Assembly: GCF_025847235.1 (NCBI RefSeq) | Contig: NZ_JAOZEW010000012.1 | Coordinates: forward strand, 104,797 to 168,796 | Reading direction: 5' to 3' | From: Flavobacterium shii | GTDB lineage: Bacteria; Bacteroidota; Bacteroidia; Flavobacteriales; Flavobacteriaceae | DNA length: 64,000 nucleotides | Shown: piece by piece, positions 6,840-15,956 of the stretch | Position numbering within the stretch: position 1 is the first letter of the stretch | How the letters are laid out: every line of letters begins with the position of its first letter | The notes under the pieces: model-generated | Databases searched by the model: none | The model's input: only the letters and a program-made list of their open reading frames with translations | What the model was told of the DNA's origin: nothing | Made by a program: the position numbers and the translations under genes

Positions 6840-9116
6840 CTAAAATTTAAATCTCCAACTTATCGAAGGAAGTATTCTATACAAAACCTTTTTCTCTGGC
6901 TTAACGATTACACTATTTTTATCTGTATTCACAAGTACACTTAGCACAACATAAATAGGATTCTCGACATTAAAAGTGTTGTAAATAGAAAAATTAAGAG
7001 CACTTTCTTTTCTGGCGCTTTTTATAAAAAAATAATTAACCGAAAGATCTGTTCGAACATAATTCGGCATTTGAGCATTATTATACTCGGAATATTCTTT
7101 AACTGGATTATTATTTATAAAATACCATGATGTAGGCATTGTAAAACGATTTCCTGAACTGAAAATTTGAGTAACTCCAAAATTCCATTTTGAATTTAAA
7201 TCATATGTTCCAACCAATGCCAAATTATGTCGTCTGTCATATTTAGCATAAAAAGTATTTCCGTTATTTAGTTTTTCAAAATTCCTGTCGGACCAACTCA
7301 AAGTATAACTTACCCAGCCTTTAAACTTGCCACTATTTTTTTTTAGCATAAATTCCAATCCGTATGCTTTCCCATTTCCTTCCAACAAATCATTTTTTAG
7401 TGTCGAAATCTCATTAAACTGCGTAACTCCATAAGGGTATTCCAGCAAATGTTTCATCGAACGATAAAATGCACCAAACGAAGACGTGTAACTCTTTGAA
7501 ATAGTCTGATTCGAGCCTAAAGCAAATTCATTGGAAGACTGTGCAGGAATCCCATCTGTACTTGCAACCCAAAAATCGGTAGGAATACCTACACTTGAAG
7601 TTGTTATTAAGTTTAAATACTGATTTTGTTTATTATAAGAAGCATAAAATGACACGTTTTTATCCATATAATAATTAAGAATAACTCGAGGCTGAAAATG
7701 CAAATATGATTTTGATCCCGAATTATAATAATTAATCCTTAAACCTAATTCTGCAATTAAATTATCGAATAGTCTTGGCTTTGCAGTTGTAAAAACAGCT
7801 AATTCATTTGCCCTAATTGAATTATTTTGTTCCGTATTATTAGCATCGTTAAAATTTTCAATCTCAATTTTTTGCGGCTGTAAATTATGATAAACATATT
7901 GCAAACCCGATTCAAAACGAGTTCCTTTAACCGAATACTGTATCGAGTTTGTAAATCCAAAATCTTCAACAAATGAAGAAATCCCCATTTGGATTGTCGA
8001 TTGCTCCATATTTAATTCATTAGTATATCTCGTAAAATAAACAGCATTAGACATGGTTACATTAGAAGATAATTTTGAGATTAAAGCAGGTGATATATTA
8101 AAATTACTCCATTTTAAATTTGTGTGTAAAGCCAGATTGGAGTCTTCTATTTGCAATTTATCGGCACTGGTAAAAGCAGAAACAGTTAACAAATTGTTTT
8201 TAGAAATTTCTGAGACAAAAGTTAAGTTAGCATCCGAAAATCCATACTTCATATTCTGAACATCCTTATTATTAGAATCAGAACTTAACATCGGAGCAAT
8301 TATCTCATCTATATAAGTTTTTCTACCGGATATAGTAATTCCTGATTTTTCACTAATTGGAACACTTAATGTAGCCTGAGATGCCAATAAACCAACATTC
8401 CCCTGAACAGTAAACTCCGAAGGAATTTTTTTATTAGGGATTAATAAAGTTGTCGAACTCAAGCGTCCTCCATATTTCGAATTTGAACTTGATTTATCAA
8501 ATTCCACATCTTGTATATGATCTGTATTATAAAAAGGAAATACCCCTAATAAATGTGACATTCCATAAATGGGCGTTCCATCATATAACATAGAGTTATG
8601 CCCCGGATCTCCACCTCTTACATACAAATACCCATTGGCATCTCCAGAATTTTGCACTCCAGGTGTGAGCTGTAAAATTTTAATTATATCGGTTGTTCCT
8701 AAAACTGTGGGAACAGCAGATAATGCTTTAAGATTAAAGGATAATTTACTACCGGAAAGATTTGTAATTGCATTCTTTTTAGCATTAGATATTACAACTT
8801 CATTTAAAAGTGAAATGTCTTTTTCTAATACGACTGAGATTATAGTATCTTTTTTAGAATCAAAACTGATGGATTTTTCAAGATATCCAAAATGATTAAC
8901 CTTGATTTTAACTAATCCAACTGGAAGATTTTCTGCAAAATGTCCTAAAACATCACTTACAGAATAGTAGGATTGGCTATTGACCTCAAAAGAGATATTG
9001 GCACCGATTAAATTTTCATTTTCTAAAGATTTCACGTTCCCCGCTATAGTAGCTTTGGATTGCGCAAATACATTAGAAAAACAGAACAAACAGAAGAGTA
9101 TAATTGACTTCAACAC
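6840..9116 (-). CDS. TonB-dependent outer-membrane receptor with carboxypeptidase-regulatory-like domain
   Basis: A 758-residue outer-membrane active transporter. A signal peptide ending FSNVFAQ is followed by a carboxypeptidase regulatory-like beta-sandwich (about residues 20-105), then a plug domain with IIKILQLTPGVQNSG and YVRGGDPGHNSMLYDG, and a C-terminal barrel ending SISWRFKF with a terminal Phe. The only start that fits is GTG at 9116, since a stop lies just upstream and the first part of the frame has no ATG. It is co-transcribed with the DUF4249 lipoprotein. Substrate unknown; no iron-regulatory or polysaccharide genes are nearby to suggest one. Confidence 0.9.
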   Translation of the reverse strand: MLKSIILFCLFCFSNVFAQSKATIAGNVKSLENENLIGANISFEVNSQSYYSVSDVLGHFAENLPVGLVKIKVNHFGYLEKSISFDSKKDTIISVVLEKDISLLNEVVISNAKKNAITNLSGSKLSFNLKALSAVPTVLGTTDIIKILQLTPGVQNSGDANGYLYVRGGDPGHNSMLYDGTPIYGMSHLLGVFPFYNTDHIQDVEFDKSSSNSKYGGRLSSTTLLIPNKKIPSEFTVQGNVGLLASQATLSVPISEKSGITISGRKTYIDEIIAPMLSSDSNNKDVQNMKYGFSDANLTFVSEISKNNLLTVSAFTSADKLQIEDSNLALHTNLKWSNFNISPALISKLSSNVTMSNAVYFTRYTNELNMEQSTIQMGISSFVEDFGFTNSIQYSVKGTRFESGLQYVYHNLQPQKIEIENFNDANNTEQNNSIRANELAVFTTAKPRLFDNLIAELGLRINYYNSGSKSYLHFQPRVILNYYMDKNVSFYASYNKQNQYLNLITTSSVGIPTDFWVASTDGIPAQSSNEFALGSNQTISKSYTSSFGAFYRSMKHLLEYPYGVTQFNEISTLKNDLLEGNGKAYGLEFMLKKNSGKFKGWVSYTLSWSDRNFEKLNNGNTFYAKYDRRHNLALVGTYDLNSKWNFGVTQIFSSGNRFTMPTSWYFINNNPVKEYSEYNNAQMPNYVRTDLSVNYFFIKSARKESALNFSIYNTFNVENPIYVVLSVLVNTDKNSVIVKPEKKVLYRILPSISWRFKF

Positions 9117-9147
9117 TTGATTTTAATAAGAAAAGTGCGAAAGTAAA

Positions 9148-9180
9148 CAATTATAACCCAATTACATCAGGTTATAATTG
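9148..9180. other. Inverted repeat between pdxJ and the TonB-dependent receptor
   Basis: Perfect 11-base arms caattataacc (9148-9158) and ggttataattg (9170-9180) lie between the pdxJ stop and the receptor's GTG start. The minus-strand tail is only weakly T-rich. It may end pdxJ transcripts or form a control element ahead of the receptor. Confidence 0.5.
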
Positions 9181-9194
9181 TTTTAATTACAATG

Positions 9195-9908
9195 TTATTT
9201 TAGTTTTCTTAAGTACATATTAACTACGTTATCCAAACCAAGATAAATAGCTTCAGAAATTAAAGCATGTCCAATAGAAACTTCTAATAAACCTGGAATA
9301 TTTTGTTTAAAAAATTCGATATTATCCAAGCTTAAATCATGTCCGGCGTTGATTCCTATATTAAGTTCATTTGCCAATTTTGCAGCAGCAACATACGGAT
9401 CTACTCCGTTTTTATTTCCTAAACCATATTGATGTGCAAAAGCTTCGGTATATAATTCGATTCTATCGGTTCCAATTTTTTTAGCCCCTTCAACCATTGC
9501 AAGAACTGGATCTACAAAAATTGAAGTTCTAATTCCGTTTCGTTGAAATTCTTGTACAATTTCGGTTAAATAATCAGCATGTTTGATAGTATCCCAACCT
9601 GCATTGGATGTAATTGCATCGACAGCATCTGGCACCAAAGTAACCTGATCTGGTTTTATTTCGAGAACCAAATCAAGAAAGCTTTTCTCTGGATTTCCTT
9701 CAATATTATATTCAGTATGCACAATTGCTTTTAAATCACGAGCATCCTGATAACGAATATGGCGTTCATCCGGACGTGGATGAATGGTGATTCCTTGCCC
9801 TCCAAACTTTTGAATATCGGTAGCAACTTTTAATAAATCTGGTACATTTCCTCCTCGTGCATTGCGTAATGTTGCAATTTTATTGATATTTACACTTAAC
9901 TTTGTCAT
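9195..9908 (-). CDS. pdxJ: Pyridoxine 5'-phosphate synthase PdxJ
   Basis: Condenses 1-deoxyxylulose 5-phosphate with 3-amino-2-oxopropyl phosphate to make pyridoxine 5'-phosphate, the last ring-forming step of DXP-dependent vitamin B6 synthesis. The 237-residue TIM barrel shows the conserved LSVNINKIATLRNARGG opening, GITIHPRPDERHIRYQD, EYNIEGNP and the C-terminal phosphate site INAGHDL and SIGHALI. The ATG at 9908 is chosen over an in-frame GTG at 9935 because the conserved family start is MTKLSVNI. It diverges from the CBS-nadK genes. A TATTTTTG box (complement of 9950-9957) lies 41 bases upstream. Confidence 0.95.
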   Translation of the reverse strand: MTKLSVNINKIATLRNARGGNVPDLLKVATDIQKFGGQGITIHPRPDERHIRYQDARDLKAIVHTEYNIEGNPEKSFLDLVLEIKPDQVTLVPDAVDAITSNAGWDTIKHADYLTEIVQEFQRNGIRTSIFVDPVLAMVEGAKKIGTDRIELYTEAFAHQYGLGNKNGVDPYVAAAKLANELNIGINAGHDLSLDNIEFFKQNIPGLLEVSIGHALISEAIYLGLDNVVNMYLRKLK

Positions 9909-10023
9909 ATAAATGGATATTAATTCTAGTAACACTATATTTGTTACGACAAAAATACAAAGTAAAACTTAGGAGTTTTTGGTATTTTTTGATTATTTTG
10001 CATCAAATATTGCTGATTGATTT

Positions 10024-10683
10024 ATGACAGATATTACCAATTATATAACAAATGATTTTAGAGCTATCAACAGCCAGGAAACCATAGCTTCGGTTCAGGA
10101 TTTCTTTGCTGATTTGAAGTTTTCGCATTTCCCTGTTTTAGAAGAGGGTATTTATATTGGAAGTATAGCAGCCGATGACATTGAAACTTTTGATGGAGAC
10201 AAAAAAGTAATAGACTACAAATATACTCTTGAGCATTTTTTTGCCCGAAAAAATATGATTTGGCTTGATGTACTAGAAGTTTTTGCCAAAAATCACACTA
10301 ATTTAATTCCTGTTCTGGATGAAAATAACATTTTTCTAGGGGTCTATGAAATAGAAGACATCATCAAATTTTTTCATGAGACTCCTTTTTTAAAGGAACC
10401 AGGTGGAATAATAATTGTAAAAAAAGGACTTTTAGATTACTCTATGAGTGAGATTACTCAAATTGTAGAAAGTAATAATGGTCGAATTTTAGGTGCCTTT
10501 GTTTCTGATACTACCTCAGATAGTATTCAAATAACTATAAAAATTAGTTTGGGCGCAATGAATGAAATTATTCAAACATTTCGAAGATACAATTACGAGA
10601 TTATATCCGAACACCAAGAAGACACATATATTAATAATTTAAAGGAACGCTCTGATTATTTAGACAAGTACCTTAATATATAA
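10024..10683 (+). CDS. CBS-domain protein next to NAD kinase
   Basis: A 219-residue soluble protein. Two CBS motifs (about residues 5-60 and 70-125) are recognisable from SHFPVLEEGIYIGSIAADDIE and NLIPVLDENNIFLGVYEIEDI. The C-terminal half (about 130-219) has an ACT-like beta-alpha pattern with IIIVKKG, GRILGAFVSD and IQTFRRYNYEII. CBS pairs normally bind adenosine nucleotides. It lies 77 bases upstream of nadK on the same strand, so a link to NAD or nucleotide sensing is possible but is only inferred from position. No catalytic domain is present. Confidence 0.85.
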   Translation: MTDITNYITNDFRAINSQETIASVQDFFADLKFSHFPVLEEGIYIGSIAADDIETFDGDKKVIDYKYTLEHFFARKNMIWLDVLEVFAKNHTNLIPVLDENNIFLGVYEIEDIIKFFHETPFLKEPGGIIIVKKGLLDYSMSEITQIVESNNGRILGAFVSDTTSDSIQITIKISLGAMNEIIQTFRRYNYEIISEHQEDTYINNLKERSDYLDKYLNI

Positions 10684-10760
10684 AAAATTAGAGAATTCGA
10701 TAATGTGTTAATTAGAACATTTTCGCATTATCCTATTGACACACTATCTAACTAAAAAGA

Positions 10761-11645
10761 ATGAAAGTAGCTATTTACGGACAATACTATCTAAATAGTA
10801 CAGACCCAATTATTAAGGACATATTTGTTTTTTTTAATTCGAATAATGTCGAAATGATCATTGAAGCCAATTTTCTGAAGATGCTTCATGAAAAAAAGAT
10901 AATCGAAAAGGAATATAAAACATTTTCATCTCACACAGAATTAGACAGTAGCTTTGAAATGCTAATAAGCATAGGCGGCGATGGAACTATTTTAAGAGCT
11001 GCTACCTTAATTCGTAATTCTGGTGTACCCATCCTAGGAATCAATGCCGGAAGACTGGGTTTTCTTGCAACAGTTCAAAAAGAAAACATAGCTGCATTTA
11101 TGCAATTTGTAATCGACAAAAAATACACTGTATCCGAAAGAACCTTATTAAGTTTAACAACTGAACCAAGAAACGAGGCTATAGAAGAACTTAATTTTGC
11201 AATGAACGAAGTAACCGTTAGCCGAAAAGACACTACTTCGATGATAACTGTAGACACTTATTTAAACGGTGAATACTTAAATTCTTATTGGGCAGATGGA
11301 TTAATCATATCTACCCCAACTGGTTCAACGGGATACTCATTAAGTTGCGGAGGCCCAATATTAACTCCAGACGTAAACAGCTTGGTAATTACGCCAATTG
11401 CCCCCCATAATTTAACAGCCAGACCGCTTATAATACCTGATACTACCGAGATTAAACTACGAGTATCCGGAAGAGAAGATCACTACCTTGTTTCCCTGGA
11501 TTCCAGAATAGCTTCGATAAAAAACGAATCTATTTTGACTATTAAGAAAACAAATTTTAAAATAAATATGGTCGAAATCCCTGGGGAAACCTTCTTAAAA
11601 ACCTTACGTAATAAACTACTTTGGGGTGAAGACAAACGAAATTAA
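10761..11645 (+). CDS. nadK: NAD kinase
   Basis: Phosphorylates NAD to NADP. The 294-residue protein carries the catalytic GGDGT motif at residues 72-76 followed by ILRA, then GRLGFLA, NEVTVSRKDTTSM, and the glycine-rich segment ISTPTGSTGYSLSCGGP, all diagnostic of the family. The ATG at 10761 gives the short family-typical MKVAIYGQ start. It follows the CBS gene and is ended by a modest hairpin at 11659-11685. Confidence 0.96.
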   Translation: MKVAIYGQYYLNSTDPIIKDIFVFFNSNNVEMIIEANFLKMLHEKKIIEKEYKTFSSHTELDSSFEMLISIGGDGTILRAATLIRNSGVPILGINAGRLGFLATVQKENIAAFMQFVIDKKYTVSERTLLSLTTEPRNEAIEELNFAMNEVTVSRKDTTSMITVDTYLNGEYLNSYWADGLIISTPTGSTGYSLSCGGPILTPDVNSLVITPIAPHNLTARPLIIPDTTEIKLRVSGREDHYLVSLDSRIASIKNESILTIKKTNFKINMVEIPGETFLKTLRNKLLWGEDKRN

Positions 11646-11658
11646 GTTCTTTTTAAAC

Positions 11659-11685
11659 AAGCACTATACTATTTGTAGTGTTTTT
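11659..11685 (+). terminator. Probable terminator of nadK
   Basis: Arms aagcacta (11659-11666) and tagtgttt (11676-11683) pair with one G-U and run into a short T-tract. It is weaker than the other terminators in the window. Confidence 0.5.
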
Positions 11686-11770
11686 CCCGTTTTGCATGTA
11701 TCGAATATTCAGTAATTGTCTAGATATATCGCCTTTAATTCAAAAAAAGACAGATTTAACTTAATGAGCA

Positions 11771-11799
11771 TTGATTCGTATTGATAATTATTATATTTG
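11771..11799 (+). promoter_or_regulatory. Putative promoter of the DUF6089-uppS-bamA-ompH operon
   Basis: TTG at 11771-11773 and TATATTTG at 11792-11799 are 18 bases apart, a good fit to the Bacteroidota -33/-7 promoter. The DUF6089 ATG is 18 bases downstream, leaving a very short leader. No other start signal is seen before the terminator at 17521. Confidence 0.6.
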
Positions 11800-11817
11800 C
11801 ACGCAATTTTTAATTAA

Positions 11818-12501
11818 ATGAACAAAATTTTTAATTTATTGTTATGTTTCTTTTCCTTTATAAGCATGAACGCTCAGATACATGAGGTTGGTGTTTTTTT
11901 AGGAGGTAGTAACTATGTAGGAGATGTAGGGAGCACAAATTACATCTCACCAAATAAGCTCGCCTTGGGAATCTTATACAAGTGGAATAAAAGTCCAAGA
12001 CACGCCTATCGCTTTTCGTACACACAATCAACAATCACTGCCAATGATTTAGATTCAAAAGAAGGTGGTCGAAAATTTAGAAAATATCGCTTTGATAATA
12101 CTGTTAGAGAACTATCTGCCGGACTTGAGTTCAATTTTTTTGATTTCAACTTACATGAGTCCAAAAGAAAAGTCACTCCTTATGTATTCTCAGGATTAAA
12201 TTATTTTAGATACGATGAATTATATATTTCATCCGGAGAGACGCATAAAGAGAAAAACACAGGCTCATTTGCTATTCCGATGATATTAGGTATAAAAACA
12301 AACTTAACCACTAATTTTATCTTAGGATTAGAGGTTGGAGCACGATATACATTTACAGATAATCTTGATGGTAGTAACCCAAGTAATGAAAATTTAAAAT
12401 CATTGCATTTTGGAAACCTGAATAATAATGACTGGTATGTTTTCTCGGGAGTAACTTTAACGTATACCTTTGGAAACAAACCTTGCTATTGCCCATATTA
12501 A
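11818..12501 (+). CDS. DUF6089 family outer-membrane beta-barrel protein
   Basis: A 227-residue secreted protein whose signal peptide ends near SMNAQ. The opening of the mature part, EVGVFLGGSNYVGDVG, and the alternating-strand pattern ending in VFSGVTLTYTFG match the DUF6089 barrels that precede uppS and bamA in many Flavobacteriia. The Cys pair at the C-terminus (KPCYCPY) is a usual family feature. The stop is 4 bases before the uppS ATG. Probably an outer-membrane protein co-produced with the insertion machinery; its function is unknown. Confidence 0.85.
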   Translation: MNKIFNLLLCFFSFISMNAQIHEVGVFLGGSNYVGDVGSTNYISPNKLALGILYKWNKSPRHAYRFSYTQSTITANDLDSKEGGRKFRKYRFDNTVRELSAGLEFNFFDFNLHESKRKVTPYVFSGLNYFRYDELYISSGETHKEKNTGSFAIPMILGIKTNLTTNFILGLEVGARYTFTDNLDGSNPSNENLKSLHFGNLNNNDWYVFSGVTLTYTFGNKPCYCPY

Positions 12502-12505
12502 AAAA

Positions 12506-13243
12506 ATGAATTTAGACACACTAGATAAAAAAAACTTGCCTCGCCATTTGGCCATCATCATGGATGGAAATGGACGCTGGGCAAAACAACAAGGTTTCCT
12601 GAGAGCTTTTGGTCATGAAAATGGAACTAAATCAGTAAAAGCAACAATTGAATCTTGTGCTAAGATAGGGATCGAGTATTTAACATTATATGCCTTTTCT
12701 ACTGAAAACTGGAACAGACCAAAACTAGAAGTTGAGGCCCTAATGAAGATACTTATAAATTCATTAAAAAAAGAGCTTGGTACATTACAAAGCAATAACA
12801 TCAAACTCAACGCAATTGGTAATATTGAAAAATTACCTCAATCAGCTCAAAGAGAGTTATTAGATGTTATTGATAAAACAAAAAACAATACACGCCTTAC
12901 ACTGACATTAGCTTTGAGTTATGGTTCTAGAGAAGAACTTGTGAACGCTATTAAAATCATCAGTAATAAAGTTAAAAATAATATAATTTCAATAGACACT
13001 ATTGACGATTCAATTATAAATGAGCATCTTTACACGCAAAATTTACCAGATGTAGATTTACTAATACGAACCAGTGGAGAACATAGAATAAGTAATTTTT
13101 TGTTATGGCAAATTGCCTATGCAGAACTATATTTTACTAATGTCTTGTGGCCAGACTTTAAAGAACAGGATTTATATGAGGCTATCATTAGTTATCAAAA
13201 AAGAGAACGCAGATTTGGAAAAACAAGTGAACAAATTAAATGA
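12506..13243 (+). CDS. uppS: Isoprenyl transferase (undecaprenyl diphosphate synthase)
   Basis: Cis-prenyltransferase that makes the C55 lipid carrier for peptidoglycan and surface glycans. The 245-residue product has the catalytic Asp20 in IIMDGNGRWA, the TLYAFSTENWNRP segment, and the C-terminal RTSGEHRISNFLLWQ and RERRFGKTSEQ blocks. The ATG at 12506 is preferred over an upstream in-frame start at 12470, which would overlap DUF6089 and add 12 unconserved residues. The TGA stop is 7 bases before the bamA start, so the genes are probably translationally linked. Confidence 0.95.
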   Translation: MNLDTLDKKNLPRHLAIIMDGNGRWAKQQGFLRAFGHENGTKSVKATIESCAKIGIEYLTLYAFSTENWNRPKLEVEALMKILINSLKKELGTLQSNNIKLNAIGNIEKLPQSAQRELLDVIDKTKNNTRLTLTLALSYGSREELVNAIKIISNKVKNNIISIDTIDDSIINEHLYTQNLPDVDLLIRTSGEHRISNFLLWQIAYAELYFTNVLWPDFKEQDLYEAIISYQKRERRFGKTSEQIK

Positions 13244-13250
13244 TTTTTTA

Positions 13251-15920
13251 GTGTTACAAAAAAGAATAAAAATAGTACTTACCTTATTTATTTTGGGTAG
13301 TTTTTCTCAAATTAAAGCGCAAGAAAGAGTTCCTTTTGACCAAGGGAAAAAATATATTCTTGCGGATGTATCTGTAATTGGTAAAATAAGTTTCAATGAA
13401 CAAACAGTTGTTACCTTTTCTGGTTTACAAAAAGGACAAGAAATAACTGTACCTGGGGAAGAAATAAGTGGAGCAATAAAAAAGTTGGGAAAGCTAGGTC
13501 TTTTTGATGAAATTTCGTTCTATGTAAATAGAATCGAAAACGATAGTATTTACTTGGATTTAGACATTGTAGAACTCCCTAAATTAAACGAAGTAAAATT
13601 TGTTGGTGTCAAGAAAGGTAAAGTTGATGCATTAATTAAAGACAACAGCTTGACAAAAAATAAAATTGTAAATGAGAATTTAATTACAACTACGAAGAAC
13701 TATATTGAAAATAAATACAAAAAAGAAGGCTTTTACAATACCAAGGTAACCATTACCACCACTGCAGACACCACTAGTACTAACCAAGTAAATATGCTTG
13801 TGAGGGTCGACAAAGGCGACAAGGTGAAAATTAGCAAAATTGAATTTGAAGGCAATAAGCAATTGACCGACGCAACTTTACGTAGCGCAATGAAAGATAC
13901 GAAACAAAAAAATCCAATTCGTATTTTTAAAGCCTCTAAATTCATCAAAGAAAAATACAAAGCCGATTTAGACAAAGTTATCGCTACCTATAAAGAGAAA
14001 GGTTATAGAGACGCAAGAATATTATCTGATTCTATAACATACAACAAAAAGAAAAATACATTAGCTATAAAAGTTGATGTTGAGGAAGGAAACAAATACT
14101 ACTTTGGTAATATCAAATTCTTAGGAAATACAGTTTATTCAGATCAATTACTGAATCGTTATTTAGGTATCAAAAAAGGAGAAACATATAATGGAGTACT
14201 TCTAGAGAAAAGGATTGCAGATAAATCAAAACCTGATGCAGAAGATATCACCAACTTATATCAAAACAATGGTTATTTGTTCTCGAATATTAATGCCGTT
14301 GAAGTAAAAACAGTAAATGATACTATTGATTTTGAAATTAGAGTTACAGAAGGACCGATTGCATATTTCAACAAAATTTCGGTTGTAGGTAACGACAAGA
14401 CAAATGACAAAGTAATTTACCGCGAGTTAAGAACAAAACCAGGTGAAAAATATAGTAAAGATTTATTAGTTAGAACCATTCGTGAAATTGGACAATTAGG
14501 ATTTTTTGATCCTGAAGCAATTGACCCTAAATTCAAGAATGTAGATGCTGCTGCAGGAACAGTAGATATAGAATATCATCTTGTTGAAAAAGGATCTAGC
14601 CAGATAGAACTACAAGGAGGTTATGGGGGTGGTGGTTTCATCGGGACGTTAGGACTATCGTTCAATAACTTCTCTGCAAGAAACCTATTTAATAAAGATG
14701 CTTACAAACCTTTACCTATGGGTGATGGACAAAAAGTAGCATTACGTTTACAAGGAAGTACTTATTTCCAAACCTATAGTGTATCGTTTTCTGAACCTTG
14801 GTTTGGAGGTAAAAAACCAGTTCAATTTAGTACTTCGATATCATACAGCACACAATACCTAAACAACTATATCACTCAAAAAGTTGATAAAAGTAAAAGT
14901 TTTAACATCTTAACTTTATCTGTAGGTAAAGCGAAAAGATTATCAGTTCCGGATGACTTCTTTGTTTTATCACAATCTGTGAGTTACCAACATTACGATT
15001 TACATAATTACAACACAGGTCTATTTACTTTTGGTAATGGAACTTCTAGAAACTTAGCATATACCATCGGATTAACAAGGAGTAATAAAGGGGTCAACCC
15101 AATATTCCCAACATACGGTTCTGAGTTTAGTATTTCGGCAAAAGTTACTCCACCATACTCTTTATTAAATGGTATAAATTATGGTGATTTAGGAAATCAA
15201 AAAGATTACAAATACACCTATACTGGTAGTGACTATGTAGATGCTAATGGAATAGTTGTAAAACAAGGCGATTATTTAGCTGCAGTTCCTACTTCATCTA
15301 ATCCATACCCGAGTAGAGTAGACAACTATCAAGATGCTGCTGCAGACCCTGCAAAAGTGGATCAAAAGAAATTTAATTGGCTAGAATATTACAAAATTAA
15401 GTTCAAAGCAGATTGGTACACCAAAATTTATGGTAAATTAGTACTCCGAACTCTAACCGAATTTGGTTTCTTAGGAGCATACAACCAGGCAAGAGGTGTA
15501 GTTCCTTTTGAAAGATTTTACTTAGGAGGTGATGGAATGGCCAATTATTCTATGGATGGTAGAGAAACAATACAGTTAAGAGGTTATGAAAACAACTCAT
15601 TAACACCAATAAATAGTAATGGCGAACAAATTGGAGCAACGATATACAATAAGTTCTCTATGGAATTACGTTATCCAATAACATTAAAATCATCAGCTTC
15701 TATTTATGCACTTACATTCCTAGAAGCAGGTTCATCATATCCTAGTTTTAAAGACTACAATCCATTTGATTTGAGTCGTTCTGCAGGTGTTGGTTTACGT
15801 GTATTTATGCCAGCATTTGGATTATTAGGAATTGATTTTGGTTACGGATTCGATGCTTTACCAGGGCAAACAAAACCAAGTGGTATGCATACACATTTTA
15901 TTATTGGACAACAATTTTAA
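13251..15920 (+). CDS. bamA: Outer-membrane protein assembly factor BamA
   Basis: Core of the BAM complex that folds and inserts outer-membrane beta-barrels. I start it at GTG 13251, 7 bases after the uppS stop: this gives 889 residues with a clean signal peptide MLQKRIKIVLTLF...SQIKAQ, whereas earlier in-frame starts lie inside uppS. Several POTRA domains follow (about residues 30-430), recognisable by repeated GxxKGxxY and YxxxGY patterns, then a 16-strand barrel beginning near ELQGGYGGGGFIG. Conserved late motifs FYLGGDG and IQLRGYEN correspond to the lid-loop region, and the C-terminus ends GQQF with a terminal Phe. Confidence 0.95.
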   Translation: MLQKRIKIVLTLFILGSFSQIKAQERVPFDQGKKYILADVSVIGKISFNEQTVVTFSGLQKGQEITVPGEEISGAIKKLGKLGLFDEISFYVNRIENDSIYLDLDIVELPKLNEVKFVGVKKGKVDALIKDNSLTKNKIVNENLITTTKNYIENKYKKEGFYNTKVTITTTADTTSTNQVNMLVRVDKGDKVKISKIEFEGNKQLTDATLRSAMKDTKQKNPIRIFKASKFIKEKYKADLDKVIATYKEKGYRDARILSDSITYNKKKNTLAIKVDVEEGNKYYFGNIKFLGNTVYSDQLLNRYLGIKKGETYNGVLLEKRIADKSKPDAEDITNLYQNNGYLFSNINAVEVKTVNDTIDFEIRVTEGPIAYFNKISVVGNDKTNDKVIYRELRTKPGEKYSKDLLVRTIREIGQLGFFDPEAIDPKFKNVDAAAGTVDIEYHLVEKGSSQIELQGGYGGGGFIGTLGLSFNNFSARNLFNKDAYKPLPMGDGQKVALRLQGSTYFQTYSVSFSEPWFGGKKPVQFSTSISYSTQYLNNYITQKVDKSKSFNILTLSVGKAKRLSVPDDFFVLSQSVSYQHYDLHNYNTGLFTFGNGTSRNLAYTIGLTRSNKGVNPIFPTYGSEFSISAKVTPPYSLLNGINYGDLGNQKDYKYTYTGSDYVDANGIVVKQGDYLAAVPTSSNPYPSRVDNYQDAAADPAKVDQKKFNWLEYYKIKFKADWYTKIYGKLVLRTLTEFGFLGAYNQARGVVPFERFYLGGDGMANYSMDGRETIQLRGYENNSLTPINSNGEQIGATIYNKFSMELRYPITLKSSASIYALTFLEAGSSYPSFKDYNPFDLSRSAGVGLRVFMPAFGLLGIDFGYGFDALPGQTKPSGMHTHFIIGQQF

Positions 15921-15956
15921 TCGTATTGGTTAAAAATTTCAAATAAAATTAATGTT

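Noticed and set aside
8569..8895. Open frame of 108 codons on the plus strand
   Set aside because: Antisense to the plug region of the TonB-dependent receptor.
13113..13250. Extended N-terminus for BamA inside uppS
   Set aside because: It would place 46 unconserved residues ahead of a clean signal peptide and overlap uppS by more than 100 bases.
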